Shown here: positions 38,378 to 46,128 of the stretch, piece by piece
Numbering within the stretch: position 1 is the stretch's first letter
How the letters are laid out: each line of letters begins with the position of its first letter
NCBI GenBank assembly: GCA_963728895.1
Contig: CAVSLM010000008.1
Location: 272,445 to 336,444, forward strand
Direction: 5' to 3'
DNA: 64,000 nucleotides
Source: CAVSLM01 sp963728895
GTDB taxonomy: Bacteria; Pseudomonadota; Gammaproteobacteria; JBBQDK01
The notes under the pieces: generated by a model
Told to the model about the DNA's origin: nothing
The model's database searches: none
The model's input: the letters and a program-made list of their open reading frames with translations, nothing else
Translations under genes and position numbers: made by a program

Positions 38378-40816
38378 ATGATCAACACCGTGAGGCGGCG
38401 GATGATCGGGGCAGAGTGGGTGCGTGAGCGCCTGCGGGCGCTGGGCGCCGCCGGTGCTTACGGTGCTGCTGTACTGGCGCTGGTGGTGGCGACCGGCGTG
38501 CGCTGGGTTCTGCAGCCCATCATTTACAGCGGCTATCCCTTCCCCACCTACTTCGCGGCCGTGACGCTGGTGGCCACACTGGCCGGCAGAGGGCCGGCGC
38601 TGGTCACGCTCGTCGCCGGGGGGCTCATCGCCAATCGGCTGTTTGCACCGGTCCGCTCCGGCCTGTGGTTTGCGGATGCGGCACATTGGACCGGCTTTGC
38701 GCTGTATTTTCTCGCCGGACTGGCCATCGTCGAGCTCGCCGAATCGTTGCGCAGGAGCCGTGCGCGGGCCGAGGCGGTGATGGCACAGGAGAAGCGCTCG
38801 CGCCAGGTCCTGCAGGCGGAGATGGCCCAGCGCAAGGCCACCGAGGAGTCGCTGCGCCGCACCGTGCGACTCGCGGGCGAGCGCCTGCGCGAAATCGAGG
38901 CGATCTATCAGAGCGCGCCCATCGGGCTGTGCATCCTCGATCGCGAGCTGCGCTACCTGCGGGTGAACGAGCGCCTGGCACAGATCCACGGCCTTCCCGT
39001 GGAAGCGCACCTCGGCAGAAGCCTGCGCGAAGTGGTACCGAAGATCGCGGATGTCGCCGAGGCGGGACTGCGCAGCGCCATCGAGACCGGTGCGGCCGCA
39101 CTCGGGATCGAGCTGACCTCCGAAACCCCTGCGCACCCTGGTGTGCAGCTCACCCTGATCGAGAGCTGGCTGCCGATCGCCGCCGACGACGGTACCACGG
39201 TCGGCATCAACATCGTGGTCGAGGATATCACCAAGCGCAAGGCGGCCGAGCAGGCGCTGCAGGAGAGCGAAGGCCGGCTGAGGCGCGCCCTGGTGGCCGG
39301 GCGCATGGTTGCGTGGGACTGGGATCCGCGGCGTGACGTGGTCCGCACCACGGAGAACTTCCGGGACATCTACGGTGCGCCGGCGCCGGGCTCCGCGGAT
39401 GAAGGCCTGTCGCTGATTCATCCCGAGGACCGCGATCGGCATCGCGCCACCGTCGAGCGCGCGCGAGGGAGCGGCGGCTCCTATGAATCCCAATACCGCG
39501 TGACGGTGTCTGGCGGGGACGCAATCTGGATCGAGGAACGCGCCGAGGCGCGGGTGGACGCCCAGGGGTGCGTCGATCGTGTGGTCGGCATCTCCACCGA
39601 CATCACGCAGCGCAAGCGTGCGGAGGAGGCGCTGCGTGCCGCCGACCGCCGCAAGGATCAGTTCCTGGCCATGCTCGCCCACGAGCTGCGCAACCCGCTC
39701 GCACCCATGGCCAACGCAGTGCACATCCTGCGCCTGCAGGCGCGTTCGGACGGGGACCGGATCGGCTGGGCGACGGACATCATCGAGCGCCAGACGTCCC
39801 ATCTCGCGCATCTGGTGGACGATTTGCTCGACACCGCGCGCATCGCCACCGGCCGCATCCAGCTGCGGCGCCGGCGTGTGGAGCTCGGCACGCTGATGCG
39901 CCAGGCCGTGGACAACGCGCATTCGCAGTCCCGGGCGAAGGACCTGAAGCTCTCCGTCCGATCGCCTGAGGAATCGGTCGAGGTGGATGGCGACGCCGAC
40001 CGGATCACCCAGGTGCTGTCCAACCTGCTGGAGAACGCCGTGAAGTACACCGATCCAGGCGGTGAGGTCGTCGTAAGCTTGCGCCGCGAGGCGAACCATG
40101 CGCATCTCAGCGTGCGCGACACCGGGATCGGTATCGATCCGGCAGAGCTTCCCGGCGTGTTCGATCTGTTCCAGCAGGTGGACTCCGGGCTGGATCGTTC
40201 CAAGGGAGGACTGGGACTCGGGCTGAACCTGGTCAGGCGCCTGGCGGAGATGCACGGCGGAAGCGTCGAAGCACACAGTGAGGGACTCGCACGCGGCAGC
40301 GAGTTCGTGGTGCGTTTGCCGATCGCCCCGGCCGAGGTGGGCGCACCGCGCGTCGAGGCTGAGGAAGGCGTAGCGGCAGACCTTCCCAGACGCGTGCTGC
40401 TGGTGGAGGACAATCCCGATGCGGCCGAGTCCCTCGCCGTCCTGCTGCACGTGCTGGGCTGCGAGGATGTGCGCACGGCCGCCACCGGTGCAGCAGGGCT
40501 GCAAGCCGTGGAACAGTTCGACCCTCAGGTGGTACTGCTCGACCTGGGCCTGCCGGATCTGACCGGCTTCGAGGTTGCCGAGCGCATACGCAGGCGGCAC
40601 GGCCCGAACACCCTGCGCCTGATCGCGCTCACCGGCTATGGGCGCGAAGAGGACCGGCTGCGCTCGTGCGAGGCAGGCTTTGATGTGCACCTGGTGAAGC
40701 CGCCCAGCATGGAGGCGCTGATGGGCGCGCTGTCTTTCGATGGTGATGCCCGGCCTGGCGTTGCGGGCGGTGCGCGAACACCTGCGGGCCGTCGGGACAT
40801 AGAACCACCGCTATGA
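38378..40816 (+). CDS. Hybrid sensor histidine kinase with DUF4118 membrane domain, two PAS domains and a receiver
   Basis: About 812 residues. Four hydrophobic helices (about 25-125: AAVLALVVATGVRWVLQPII, TYFAAVTLVATLAGRGPALV, GFALYFLAGLAIVELAESL) match the KdpD-like DUF4118 module. Two PAS domains follow (about 165-290 and 300-415, the second ending in a PAC motif, DITQRKRAEEALRAADRRKD). HisKA has LAMLAHELRNPLAPM with His435; HATPase has NLLENAVKYT, DTGIGID and GGLGLGLNLV. The C-terminal receiver has phospho-acceptor Asp722 (VVLLDLGLPD). No separate response regulator is adjacent. The start is uncertain; TTG 38372 and ATG 38402 are alternatives. Confidence 0.9.
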   Translation: MINTVRRRMIGAEWVRERLRALGAAGAYGAAVLALVVATGVRWVLQPIIYSGYPFPTYFAAVTLVATLAGRGPALVTLVAGGLIANRLFAPVRSGLWFADAAHWTGFALYFLAGLAIVELAESLRRSRARAEAVMAQEKRSRQVLQAEMAQRKATEESLRRTVRLAGERLREIEAIYQSAPIGLCILDRELRYLRVNERLAQIHGLPVEAHLGRSLREVVPKIADVAEAGLRSAIETGAAALGIELTSETPAHPGVQLTLIESWLPIAADDGTTVGINIVVEDITKRKAAEQALQESEGRLRRALVAGRMVAWDWDPRRDVVRTTENFRDIYGAPAPGSADEGLSLIHPEDRDRHRATVERARGSGGSYESQYRVTVSGGDAIWIEERAEARVDAQGCVDRVVGISTDITQRKRAEEALRAADRRKDQFLAMLAHELRNPLAPMANAVHILRLQARSDGDRIGWATDIIERQTSHLAHLVDDLLDTARIATGRIQLRRRRVELGTLMRQAVDNAHSQSRAKDLKLSVRSPEESVEVDGDADRITQVLSNLLENAVKYTDPGGEVVVSLRREANHAHLSVRDTGIGIDPAELPGVFDLFQQVDSGLDRSKGGLGLGLNLVRRLAEMHGGSVEAHSEGLARGSEFVVRLPIAPAEVGAPRVEAEEGVAADLPRRVLLVEDNPDAAESLAVLLHVLGCEDVRTAATGAAGLQAVEQFDPQVVLLDLGLPDLTGFEVAERIRRRHGPNTLRLIALTGYGREEDRLRSCEAGFDVHLVKPPSMEALMGALSFDGDARPGVAGGARTPAGRRDIEPPL

Positions 40817-40929
40817 CCACAACGCGCTCGCGTTGCGCGCCGGGTTGACGAAACAGCGGGCGCTGCTAGGTTGTAGGGAGGAGCGGCCGTCTCACACCAT
40901 CGGCGGCCCACACTCGGGGAGGGGGATCC

Positions 40930-42180
40930 GTGCGCAAGAATGCTGGCAATACACCCGATTCCGGCCTGCAGGACGGCACGCGGCGGCGATTCATGCGTGC
41001 CGCGGCGGGGCTGGGCGGCCTGGCGCTGCTGGGTCGCAGTGGCCTGGGCGGCGCTGCGGGAAACGTCGAGCTGCCGTTCGCCAACGGCCGGCGTGCGCTG
41101 ATCGCCTATCCGCAAAAACGTCCTCTCATGCTCATGACCTCACGCCCGGTGCAGCTCGAGACGCCTTTCGAGCTCTTCGACCAGAACGTGTTCACGCCCA
41201 ACGACGCCTTCTTCGTACGCTGGCACCTGTCGGGCATGCCGACCACGGTGGATCCGCAGAGCTTCCGCCTCAAGGTGCATGGCCGGGTCAAGACGCCACT
41301 GACCCTGAGTCTCGGCGATCTGCGCCAGCAGTTCGAGCCGGTCGAGATCGCGGCGGTCTGCGAGTGTTCGGGCAACAGCCGCGGTTTCTTCGATCCGCGC
41401 GTGCCCGGCGGCGAGTGGGGCAACGGTGCCATGGGCAATGCGCGCTGGAAGGGTGCGCGTCTGCGCGAGGTGCTGGACAAGGCCGGCGTGCAGGCCGACG
41501 CCGTGCAGACGCGCTTCAACGGCCTGGACACGGGACCTCTGCCGCAGACACCGGACTTCATCAAGGCGCTCGACATGGACGTGGCGCGCGGCGAGGACGT
41601 GCTGCTTGCCTACGAGATGAATGGCGAACCTCTGCCGCTGCTCAACGGTTTTCCGCTGCGCCTGGTGCTCCCCGGCTGGTTCGGCACCTACTGGGTAAAG
41701 ATGCTGAACGACGTGGAGGTCATATCCGAGCAGGACCAGAATTTCTGGATGAGCACGGCCTACCGCATTCCCGACAATCCGTGCGGGTGCGTGCCTCCGG
41801 GCACCAAGCCCGAGAAGAGCATTCCCATCAACCGGCTGACCGTCCGCTCGTTCATCACCAATCTCGTCCAGGGTGCGCGTCTGCGGGCCGGCCATCCCCA
41901 GGCGGTGCGCGGCATCGCCTTCGATAGCGGCTTCGGCATCCGCACCGTGCTGCTCTCCACGGACGGCGGCAAGAGCTGGAGCGAGACACGCCTCGGCCGC
42001 GACTACGGCCCGTACAGCTTCCGCGGCTGGGAGGCGAGCTTCACACCTCGCGCCGGGCGCCATTCGCTGATGTCCATGGCCATCAACCGCATCGGCGAAA
42101 CCCAGCGCGCCACGGGGCGCTGGAACCCGGGCGGCTATCTGCGCAACGTCCTGGAGAGCATCCAGGTACAGGCGAGCTGA
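40930..42180 (+). CDS. sorA: Sulfite:cytochrome c oxidoreductase, molybdopterin subunit SorA
   Basis: 416 residues. A twin-arginine signal (TRRRFMRAAAGLGGLALLG) directs the folded protein to the periplasm. The sulfite-oxidase molybdopterin domain contains FFVRWHLSGMP, VCECSGNSRGFF with the molybdenum-ligand Cys146, and GNARWKGARLREVLDKAG; the Mo-co dimerisation domain follows (IRTVLLSTDGGKSWSETRLG). The enzyme oxidises sulfite to sulfate and passes electrons to the cytochrome subunit encoded 43 bp downstream. GTG start at 40930 with GGGGAGGGGG upstream. This is the clearest evidence for inorganic sulfur oxidation in the window. Confidence 0.9.
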   Translation: MRKNAGNTPDSGLQDGTRRRFMRAAAGLGGLALLGRSGLGGAAGNVELPFANGRRALIAYPQKRPLMLMTSRPVQLETPFELFDQNVFTPNDAFFVRWHLSGMPTTVDPQSFRLKVHGRVKTPLTLSLGDLRQQFEPVEIAAVCECSGNSRGFFDPRVPGGEWGNGAMGNARWKGARLREVLDKAGVQADAVQTRFNGLDTGPLPQTPDFIKALDMDVARGEDVLLAYEMNGEPLPLLNGFPLRLVLPGWFGTYWVKMLNDVEVISEQDQNFWMSTAYRIPDNPCGCVPPGTKPEKSIPINRLTVRSFITNLVQGARLRAGHPQAVRGIAFDSGFGIRTVLLSTDGGKSWSETRLGRDYGPYSFRGWEASFTPRAGRHSLMSMAINRIGETQRATGRWNPGGYLRNVLESIQVQAS

Positions 42181-42223
42181 CTGCGGAGCGGAACACCAGG
42201 GCCCGAACGGCGGAGGAGCGGCG

Positions 42224-42562
42224 ATGCAAATCAGGATGCGCGTAGGTCTGGCGGTGGTCACGGGACTGCTGTGTGCGGGTGCATGCGCGGCGCCACCCGA
42301 AAAGCCGGTTACGATCAATCTGCCGCCCGACCACATGAGCTTCAAGCCCGGAGCCGGGGCGCAGGTCGCGCAGGGCAACTGCACCATCTGCCACGCGGCG
42401 GATTACGTCTACATTCAGCCGCCGCTCACCGGGGAGAAGTGGCGCGCGGAAGTGAACAAGATGCAGAAGGTCTACGGCTGTCCGGTGGCGCAGGACGCCG
42501 TGGACGCCCTGGTCAACTATCTGGTTGCGCAGAACGGGGCGCCCGCCCAGGCGAACAAGTAA
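42224..42562 (+). CDS. sorB: Sulfite:cytochrome c oxidoreductase, cytochrome c subunit SorB
   Basis: 112 residues: signal peptide (LAVVTGLLCAGACAAP), then a mono-heme class I cytochrome c with NCTICH (Cys53, Cys56, His57) and a likely distal methionine in VNKMQKVYG. DAVDALVNYLVAQNG is the usual C-terminal helix. It accepts electrons from SorA in the periplasm and feeds the respiratory chain. GGAGGAGCGGCG precedes the ATG. It converges on the cupin gene with a 6-bp gap. Confidence 0.88.
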   Translation: MQIRMRVGLAVVTGLLCAGACAAPPEKPVTINLPPDHMSFKPGAGAQVAQGNCTICHAADYVYIQPPLTGEKWRAEVNKMQKVYGCPVAQDAVDALVNYLVAQNGAPAQANK

Positions 42563-42568
42563 TCCGCC

Positions 42569-43246
42569 TCAACCGCCGGCGAGATGGCCGGTCTTGCGGT
42601 AGACGCGCGTGGCGCTTTCCGCGACGATTTCCTGGGTACTGCCCGGAGGCAGTCGCAGCCAGCAGCCCGTACGATATTCGCCGTCGCCGTCGCGAAACGC
42701 GCCCTCCAGCACCAGATACTCCGCACCGCCGGGAAAGCGTTGCGCTGCGAGCCGCGCGCCCGGCTCCCAATGCAGGAGGGTGACCTGCTCGTGCGCCGTT
42801 GTGTGCAACATCAGCATGCGCTCGCCGGCACGTCCGTCGCGCCACAGCACCGGATCGTTGGTGTCGACGCGCACGACGGCCTGGTCGGCGGCGTCCATCT
42901 GCGAGAGCTTCACGAAGATCACGCATCCCGGGGCGCTGTGCGGCTGGTGATGTGAGCCCGCAGGATTGCGCACGTACCAGCCTGCGCCGAAATCGCCGGT
43001 CTCGTCCGAGAACACACCCTCCAGGACCAGAAACTCCTCTCCGCCCGCATGCCGGTGCGCCGAGAAGAAGCTGCCGGGCTGGAAGCGCACGAGGGTCGTG
43101 GCGCGTGCCTCCTGCTCGCTGCCCTCGAAATCCAGCGCCCTGCGCAGCACGCCGGCCATGGGCGATGGCTGCCACGCGAGCCGGTTGCTGTCGACGACCA
43201 CACGCCGGCCCAGGTCGGCGTTGAGGGCGATTCGTTCCTGCTGCAT
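42569..43246 (-). CDS. Two-domain cupin protein (ChrR-like cupin)
   Basis: 225 residues containing two tandem cupin domains. The first (about 40-115) has FFSAHRHAGGEEFLVLEGVF and HHQPHSAPGC, with the His/Glu metal ligands; the second (about 125-215) has LHWEPGARLAAQRFPGGAEY then LVLEGAF, where the first histidines are replaced, so it probably does not bind metal the same way. The first domain resembles the C-terminal cupin of the zinc anti-sigma factor ChrR, but the ASD helix domain is absent, so an anti-sigma role is not supported. GGAGG precedes the ATG. Confidence 0.78.
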   Translation of the reverse strand: MQQERIALNADLGRRVVVDSNRLAWQPSPMAGVLRRALDFEGSEQEARATTLVRFQPGSFFSAHRHAGGEEFLVLEGVFSDETGDFGAGWYVRNPAGSHHQPHSAPGCVIFVKLSQMDAADQAVVRVDTNDPVLWRDGRAGERMLMLHTTAHEQVTLLHWEPGARLAAQRFPGGAEYLVLEGAFRDGDGEYRTGCWLRLPPGSTQEIVAESATRVYRKTGHLAGG

Positions 43247-43827
43247 GTGCGTGGCCTCCGCAGGTGAGGGCGGCGCCGTCCACCGTGCCGCCCTCACCAT
43301 GGTCGCATGTGAACAGCCGCTCGTCACCGGTTGCCACCGTTGTCCGCGGCGGCGTCCCGCACGTAATTCGGTCGACAGGATTCACACCCGCTGCGCAGCC
43401 CCCGACCATGGTTACGTCGCGCGGGACAGGCCCTGTGCGCCGCCGCCGCAAGCCTTGCTGCAGCGCACCAGGACGGTGCGGCATTTTCTGCAAAGTTGAT
43501 CTAGACTCAAAGCGCGACTGGGCGAAACCAATTGCAGGCCGCGCCGCAGTGGTGTCGATCAGGGATGCGCAGCGGCGAGACGGAGCGCGCCGGAACGATG
43601 CCGGGCGCTGCGCGAAAACATGCGGACACGGCACGCGTGTCCAGGGGTTCGTTGGAGAGTTTCCCGTGTCCCAGCATTTCGATAATCCGCCGCGCCGGCT
43701 CCGCAGCGCCCGGGTTTGCGCCTTCCCTTCCCGCGCCGGGGCCGCGAGCGGCGAGCGCGGCCCGCCACGGACGTCGAGCGTGATTTCGTTTCGGCGCAGG
43801 AGAGCCGCGCAAGACCCGAACCAATTC
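43247..43827. other. Gap between cupin gene and small reading frame
   Basis: About 580 bp. Several frames are open because of high GC, but none has good start signals or recognisable content. It should contain the leftward promoter of the cupin gene. TTGATCTAGACT at 43497 is an AT-rich island that could be part of a promoter. Confidence 0.35.
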
Positions 43828-44055
43828 ATGGGACCCCATGGGATGAATGCTCGCCAGCAACTGCTGAAAGAGATCGCGGAGATCGAGCGCATGCTGCGGG
43901 ACATCGGCGATCCGTCCACTGCAGATGAAACCTGGCGCTGGTACATGCTCGCCCAATGCCTGGTGCGCCGGCGCCGGGAATACGCGGTGGCCTTCGGCGA
44001 GGGTTTCGAGGCTCCCTGTCCGACGTACGAAGCCGGCTATCGGGCGGAAAAATAA
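43828..44055 (+). CDS. Small helical protein of unknown function
   Basis: 75 residues (70 if the ATG at 43843 is used): a helix rich in Glu/Leu (QQLLKEIAEIERMLRDIGD), then ADETWRWYMLAQCLVRRRRE, and a short tail (GFEAPCPTYEAGYRAEK). No signal peptide and no known motif. It ends just before a strong stem-loop shared with convergent rpoS. No good ribosome binding site is visible, so expression is uncertain. Confidence 0.5.
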   Translation: MGPHGMNARQQLLKEIAEIERMLRDIGDPSTADETWRWYMLAQCLVRRRREYAVAFGEGFEAPCPTYEAGYRAEK

Positions 44056-44102
44056 ATCGCGGTCGGGTGACAACCGGGAATCACTCGTCACCGACCGCGA
44101 TG
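44055..44102. terminator. Long inverted repeat between convergent genes (bidirectional terminator)
   Basis: ATCGCGGTCGG-GTGAC pairs with GTCAC-CGACCGCGAT across about 15 bases (AACCGGGAATCACTC). A 15-16 bp GC-rich stem with AAATAA on the left makes a plausible terminator for both the small gene and rpoS. Confidence 0.65.
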
Positions 44103-44115
44103 TTGGTGGCGTGCT

Positions 44116-45141
44116 TCAGTTGGCGAACAGCGCCTCGCCGGAGAAGCCCTCGCCCTCGAGGATTTCGCGCAGGCGCTTCAGCGCATCGATCTGGATCTGG
44201 CGCACCCGCTCACGGGTCAGCCCGATCTCATCGCCCACCTCCTCCAGCGTCGCGCTCTTGCGCCCATGCAGCCCGTAGCGGCGCTCCACCACCTCGCGCT
44301 GCTTGTCGTTGAGCTGTGCCAGCCAGCACTCCAGATTGGCGTGCATGTCCTCGTCCTGCAGCATCTCGCAGGGGTCGGGGTTGTTCTCGTCGGGGATGGC
44401 ATCGAGCAGCGACTTCTCGGTGTCCTTGCCGATCGGGGTGTCGACCGAAGTCACCCGCTCGCTCAAGCCCAACATGCGCTTGACGTCCTCCACCGGCTTG
44501 CCCAGCACCTGCGCAATATCCTCGGCGCTCGGCTCGTGATCGAGCGTCTGGGCGAGCTGGCGCGCGGCACGCAGATAGACATTGAGCTCCTTCACCACGT
44601 GGATCGGCAGGCGGATGGTGCGCGTCTGGTTCATGATCGCCCGCTCGATGGTCTGGCGGATCCACCACGTGGCATAGGTCGAGAAGCGAAAGCCGCGCTC
44701 CGGGTCGAATTTCTCCACCGCCCGGATCAGCCCCAGGTTGCCCTCCTCGATGAGGTCGAGCAGCGCCAGGCCCCGGCCCATGTAACGGCGGGCGATCTTC
44801 ACCACCAGACGCAGGTTGCTCTCGATCATGCGGTTGCGTGCCGCAGGGTTGCCGCGCCGCGCCAGGCGTCCGAAGCGCACCTCCTCCTCGGCGGTGAGCA
44901 GCGGCGAGTAGCCGATCTCGCCGAGGTAGAGGCGCGTCGCATCGAGCTGCCCGTCCGGCGACTCGCCCGGCGCATATACCGGCTCGGCTTCGGTCTCGGC
45001 TTCGACATTCTCCTCCTCGACTTCCGCCATCACCTCCTCGTCGGGCTCCTCGTCACATTCCGCCACCGGCGGGTGCGCGGCGCCGCCGGGCGCATCTTCT
45101 TCCAACAACTGCGCTTCTGACTGACGAGCAAACTTGGCCAT
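44116..45141 (-). CDS. rpoS: RNA polymerase sigma factor RpoS
   Basis: 341 residues. An acidic N-terminal extension (region 1.1-like, DEEPDEEVMAEVEEENVEAE) is followed by region 1.2 (DATRLYLGEIGYSPLLTAEE), 2.1-2.4 (RMIESNLRLVVKIARRYMGR, GLALLDLIEEGNLGLIRAVE, RGFRFSTYATWWIRQTIERA), 3 and 4 (ERRYGLHGRKSATLEEVGDE, then IGLTRERVRQIQIDALKRLR). Group 2 sigma factor for stationary phase and general stress. AAGGGGAG precedes the ATG. The usual upstream genes of enterobacterial and pseudomonad rpoS (nlpD, pcm, surE) are missing; the gene stands alone behind about 1 kb of non-coding DNA. Confidence 0.95.
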   Translation of the reverse strand: MAKFARQSEAQLLEEDAPGGAAHPPVAECDEEPDEEVMAEVEEENVEAETEAEPVYAPGESPDGQLDATRLYLGEIGYSPLLTAEEEVRFGRLARRGNPAARNRMIESNLRLVVKIARRYMGRGLALLDLIEEGNLGLIRAVEKFDPERGFRFSTYATWWIRQTIERAIMNQTRTIRLPIHVVKELNVYLRAARQLAQTLDHEPSAEDIAQVLGKPVEDVKRMLGLSERVTSVDTPIGKDTEKSLLDAIPDENNPDPCEMLQDEDMHANLECWLAQLNDKQREVVERRYGLHGRKSATLEEVGDEIGLTRERVRQIQIDALKRLREILEGEGFSGEALFAN

Positions 45142-46128
45142 GGTGCTCCCCTTCCTGATGAACGATCCGCCGTCCCAGCGAAGCACCGCTCGTGCCCCGC
45201 TTGTTCGGCCTCCGTGGCGTACCGGCAACGGTCCGGTAACCTGATTCGACTCGCGAGCGCACGCGAACCGGGTATTCCTCGACCGCTGGAAGCGACACTA
45301 CTGCCGCGTGGCAGAATTAAAAATCCGGAATTGCCAGAATTGCGATCGGGGGTTTCCCTAGGACGCAGTACGCTCCGCGCGGCGCGGTTCGTGGTGCACC
45401 CTGCGGGCTCCGAATGTAGCGCGGGAACACACCTCATGAGCCCTGAGCACGGCGCGCCGGACTGCTCCCGAGGCCGGACGCAGACTGGCGACCGCGCAGT
45501 CCCGTTCCTTGCCGTGGCGCGTGCGCGGTTCGGCAGAGGAGGCGCTGCCGGACCCTGCCGGCATCGGCGGCGGCCAGCTGCCTGGTGGAGCGCGGCCCCT
45601 CACACGACCTGCGACCTCGAGCCAGCCGCACTGCGCGCGTCCGGTGCTTCGAGGCCCGGCGTTGCCGGCCGGCAGGTCGGCTTGCAAGTGCACGGGGCTG
45701 CGTCGCAGCTGCGCAACATTGCTCGGAGGGTGCGTGAACTATAACCCCACGGCGATGGTCCATTGGCTAGACTTGAGGTGAGATTCTGTGCAGGAAGCCT
45801 GTAGCCTGTATGCAACAGCCGGGTCGTGGTCATGCGTTGGCAAGCCTGTTAGTATGGCGCCTCTTGCGATGGCGCCGGCTCGCGCAACGGACGCTGCTCG
45901 CCGGAACCTGCGCGGCAGGGCCGGGAACAGCGTTGCGACGGGCGGAGCGACCGGGTAGCAGCACAGATGGTGCGGTCCACGGATTCTGGGACCAATGGCT
46001 ACGCAAGGCCATGGGCTGGGGCGGGTGCCAGGCACACGCCTTCCCGACCGGCGGATCTCTCCACCTCCGGATTCCCGAGCTTCGCCTCCCGGTCTGCGGC
46101 CGGCGCGGAGACGTTCGCGGGCGCAGAC
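45142..46128. other. Long non-coding region upstream of rpoS and the ExeA-like gene
   Basis: About 990 bp. An AT-rich patch (AGAATTAAAAATCC at about 45311) is the best candidate for the leftward rpoS promoter. GTTGGCAAGCCTGTTAGTAT at 45836-45855 closely resembles a sequence upstream of the epimerase (53953-53973). Open frames here are GC artefacts with no recognisable product. If the ExeA-like protein starts further upstream, part of this could be coding. Confidence 0.4.

Noticed and set aside
42569..43246. ChrR anti-sigma factor
   Set aside because: The cupin resembles ChrR, but the zinc-binding ASD helix domain and a neighbouring ECF sigma gene are missing.
45214..45744. 176-codon frame upstream of rpoS
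   Set aside because: Composition is Arg/Pro/Ala-rich with no domain, no ribosome binding site and no conserved-looking segment.
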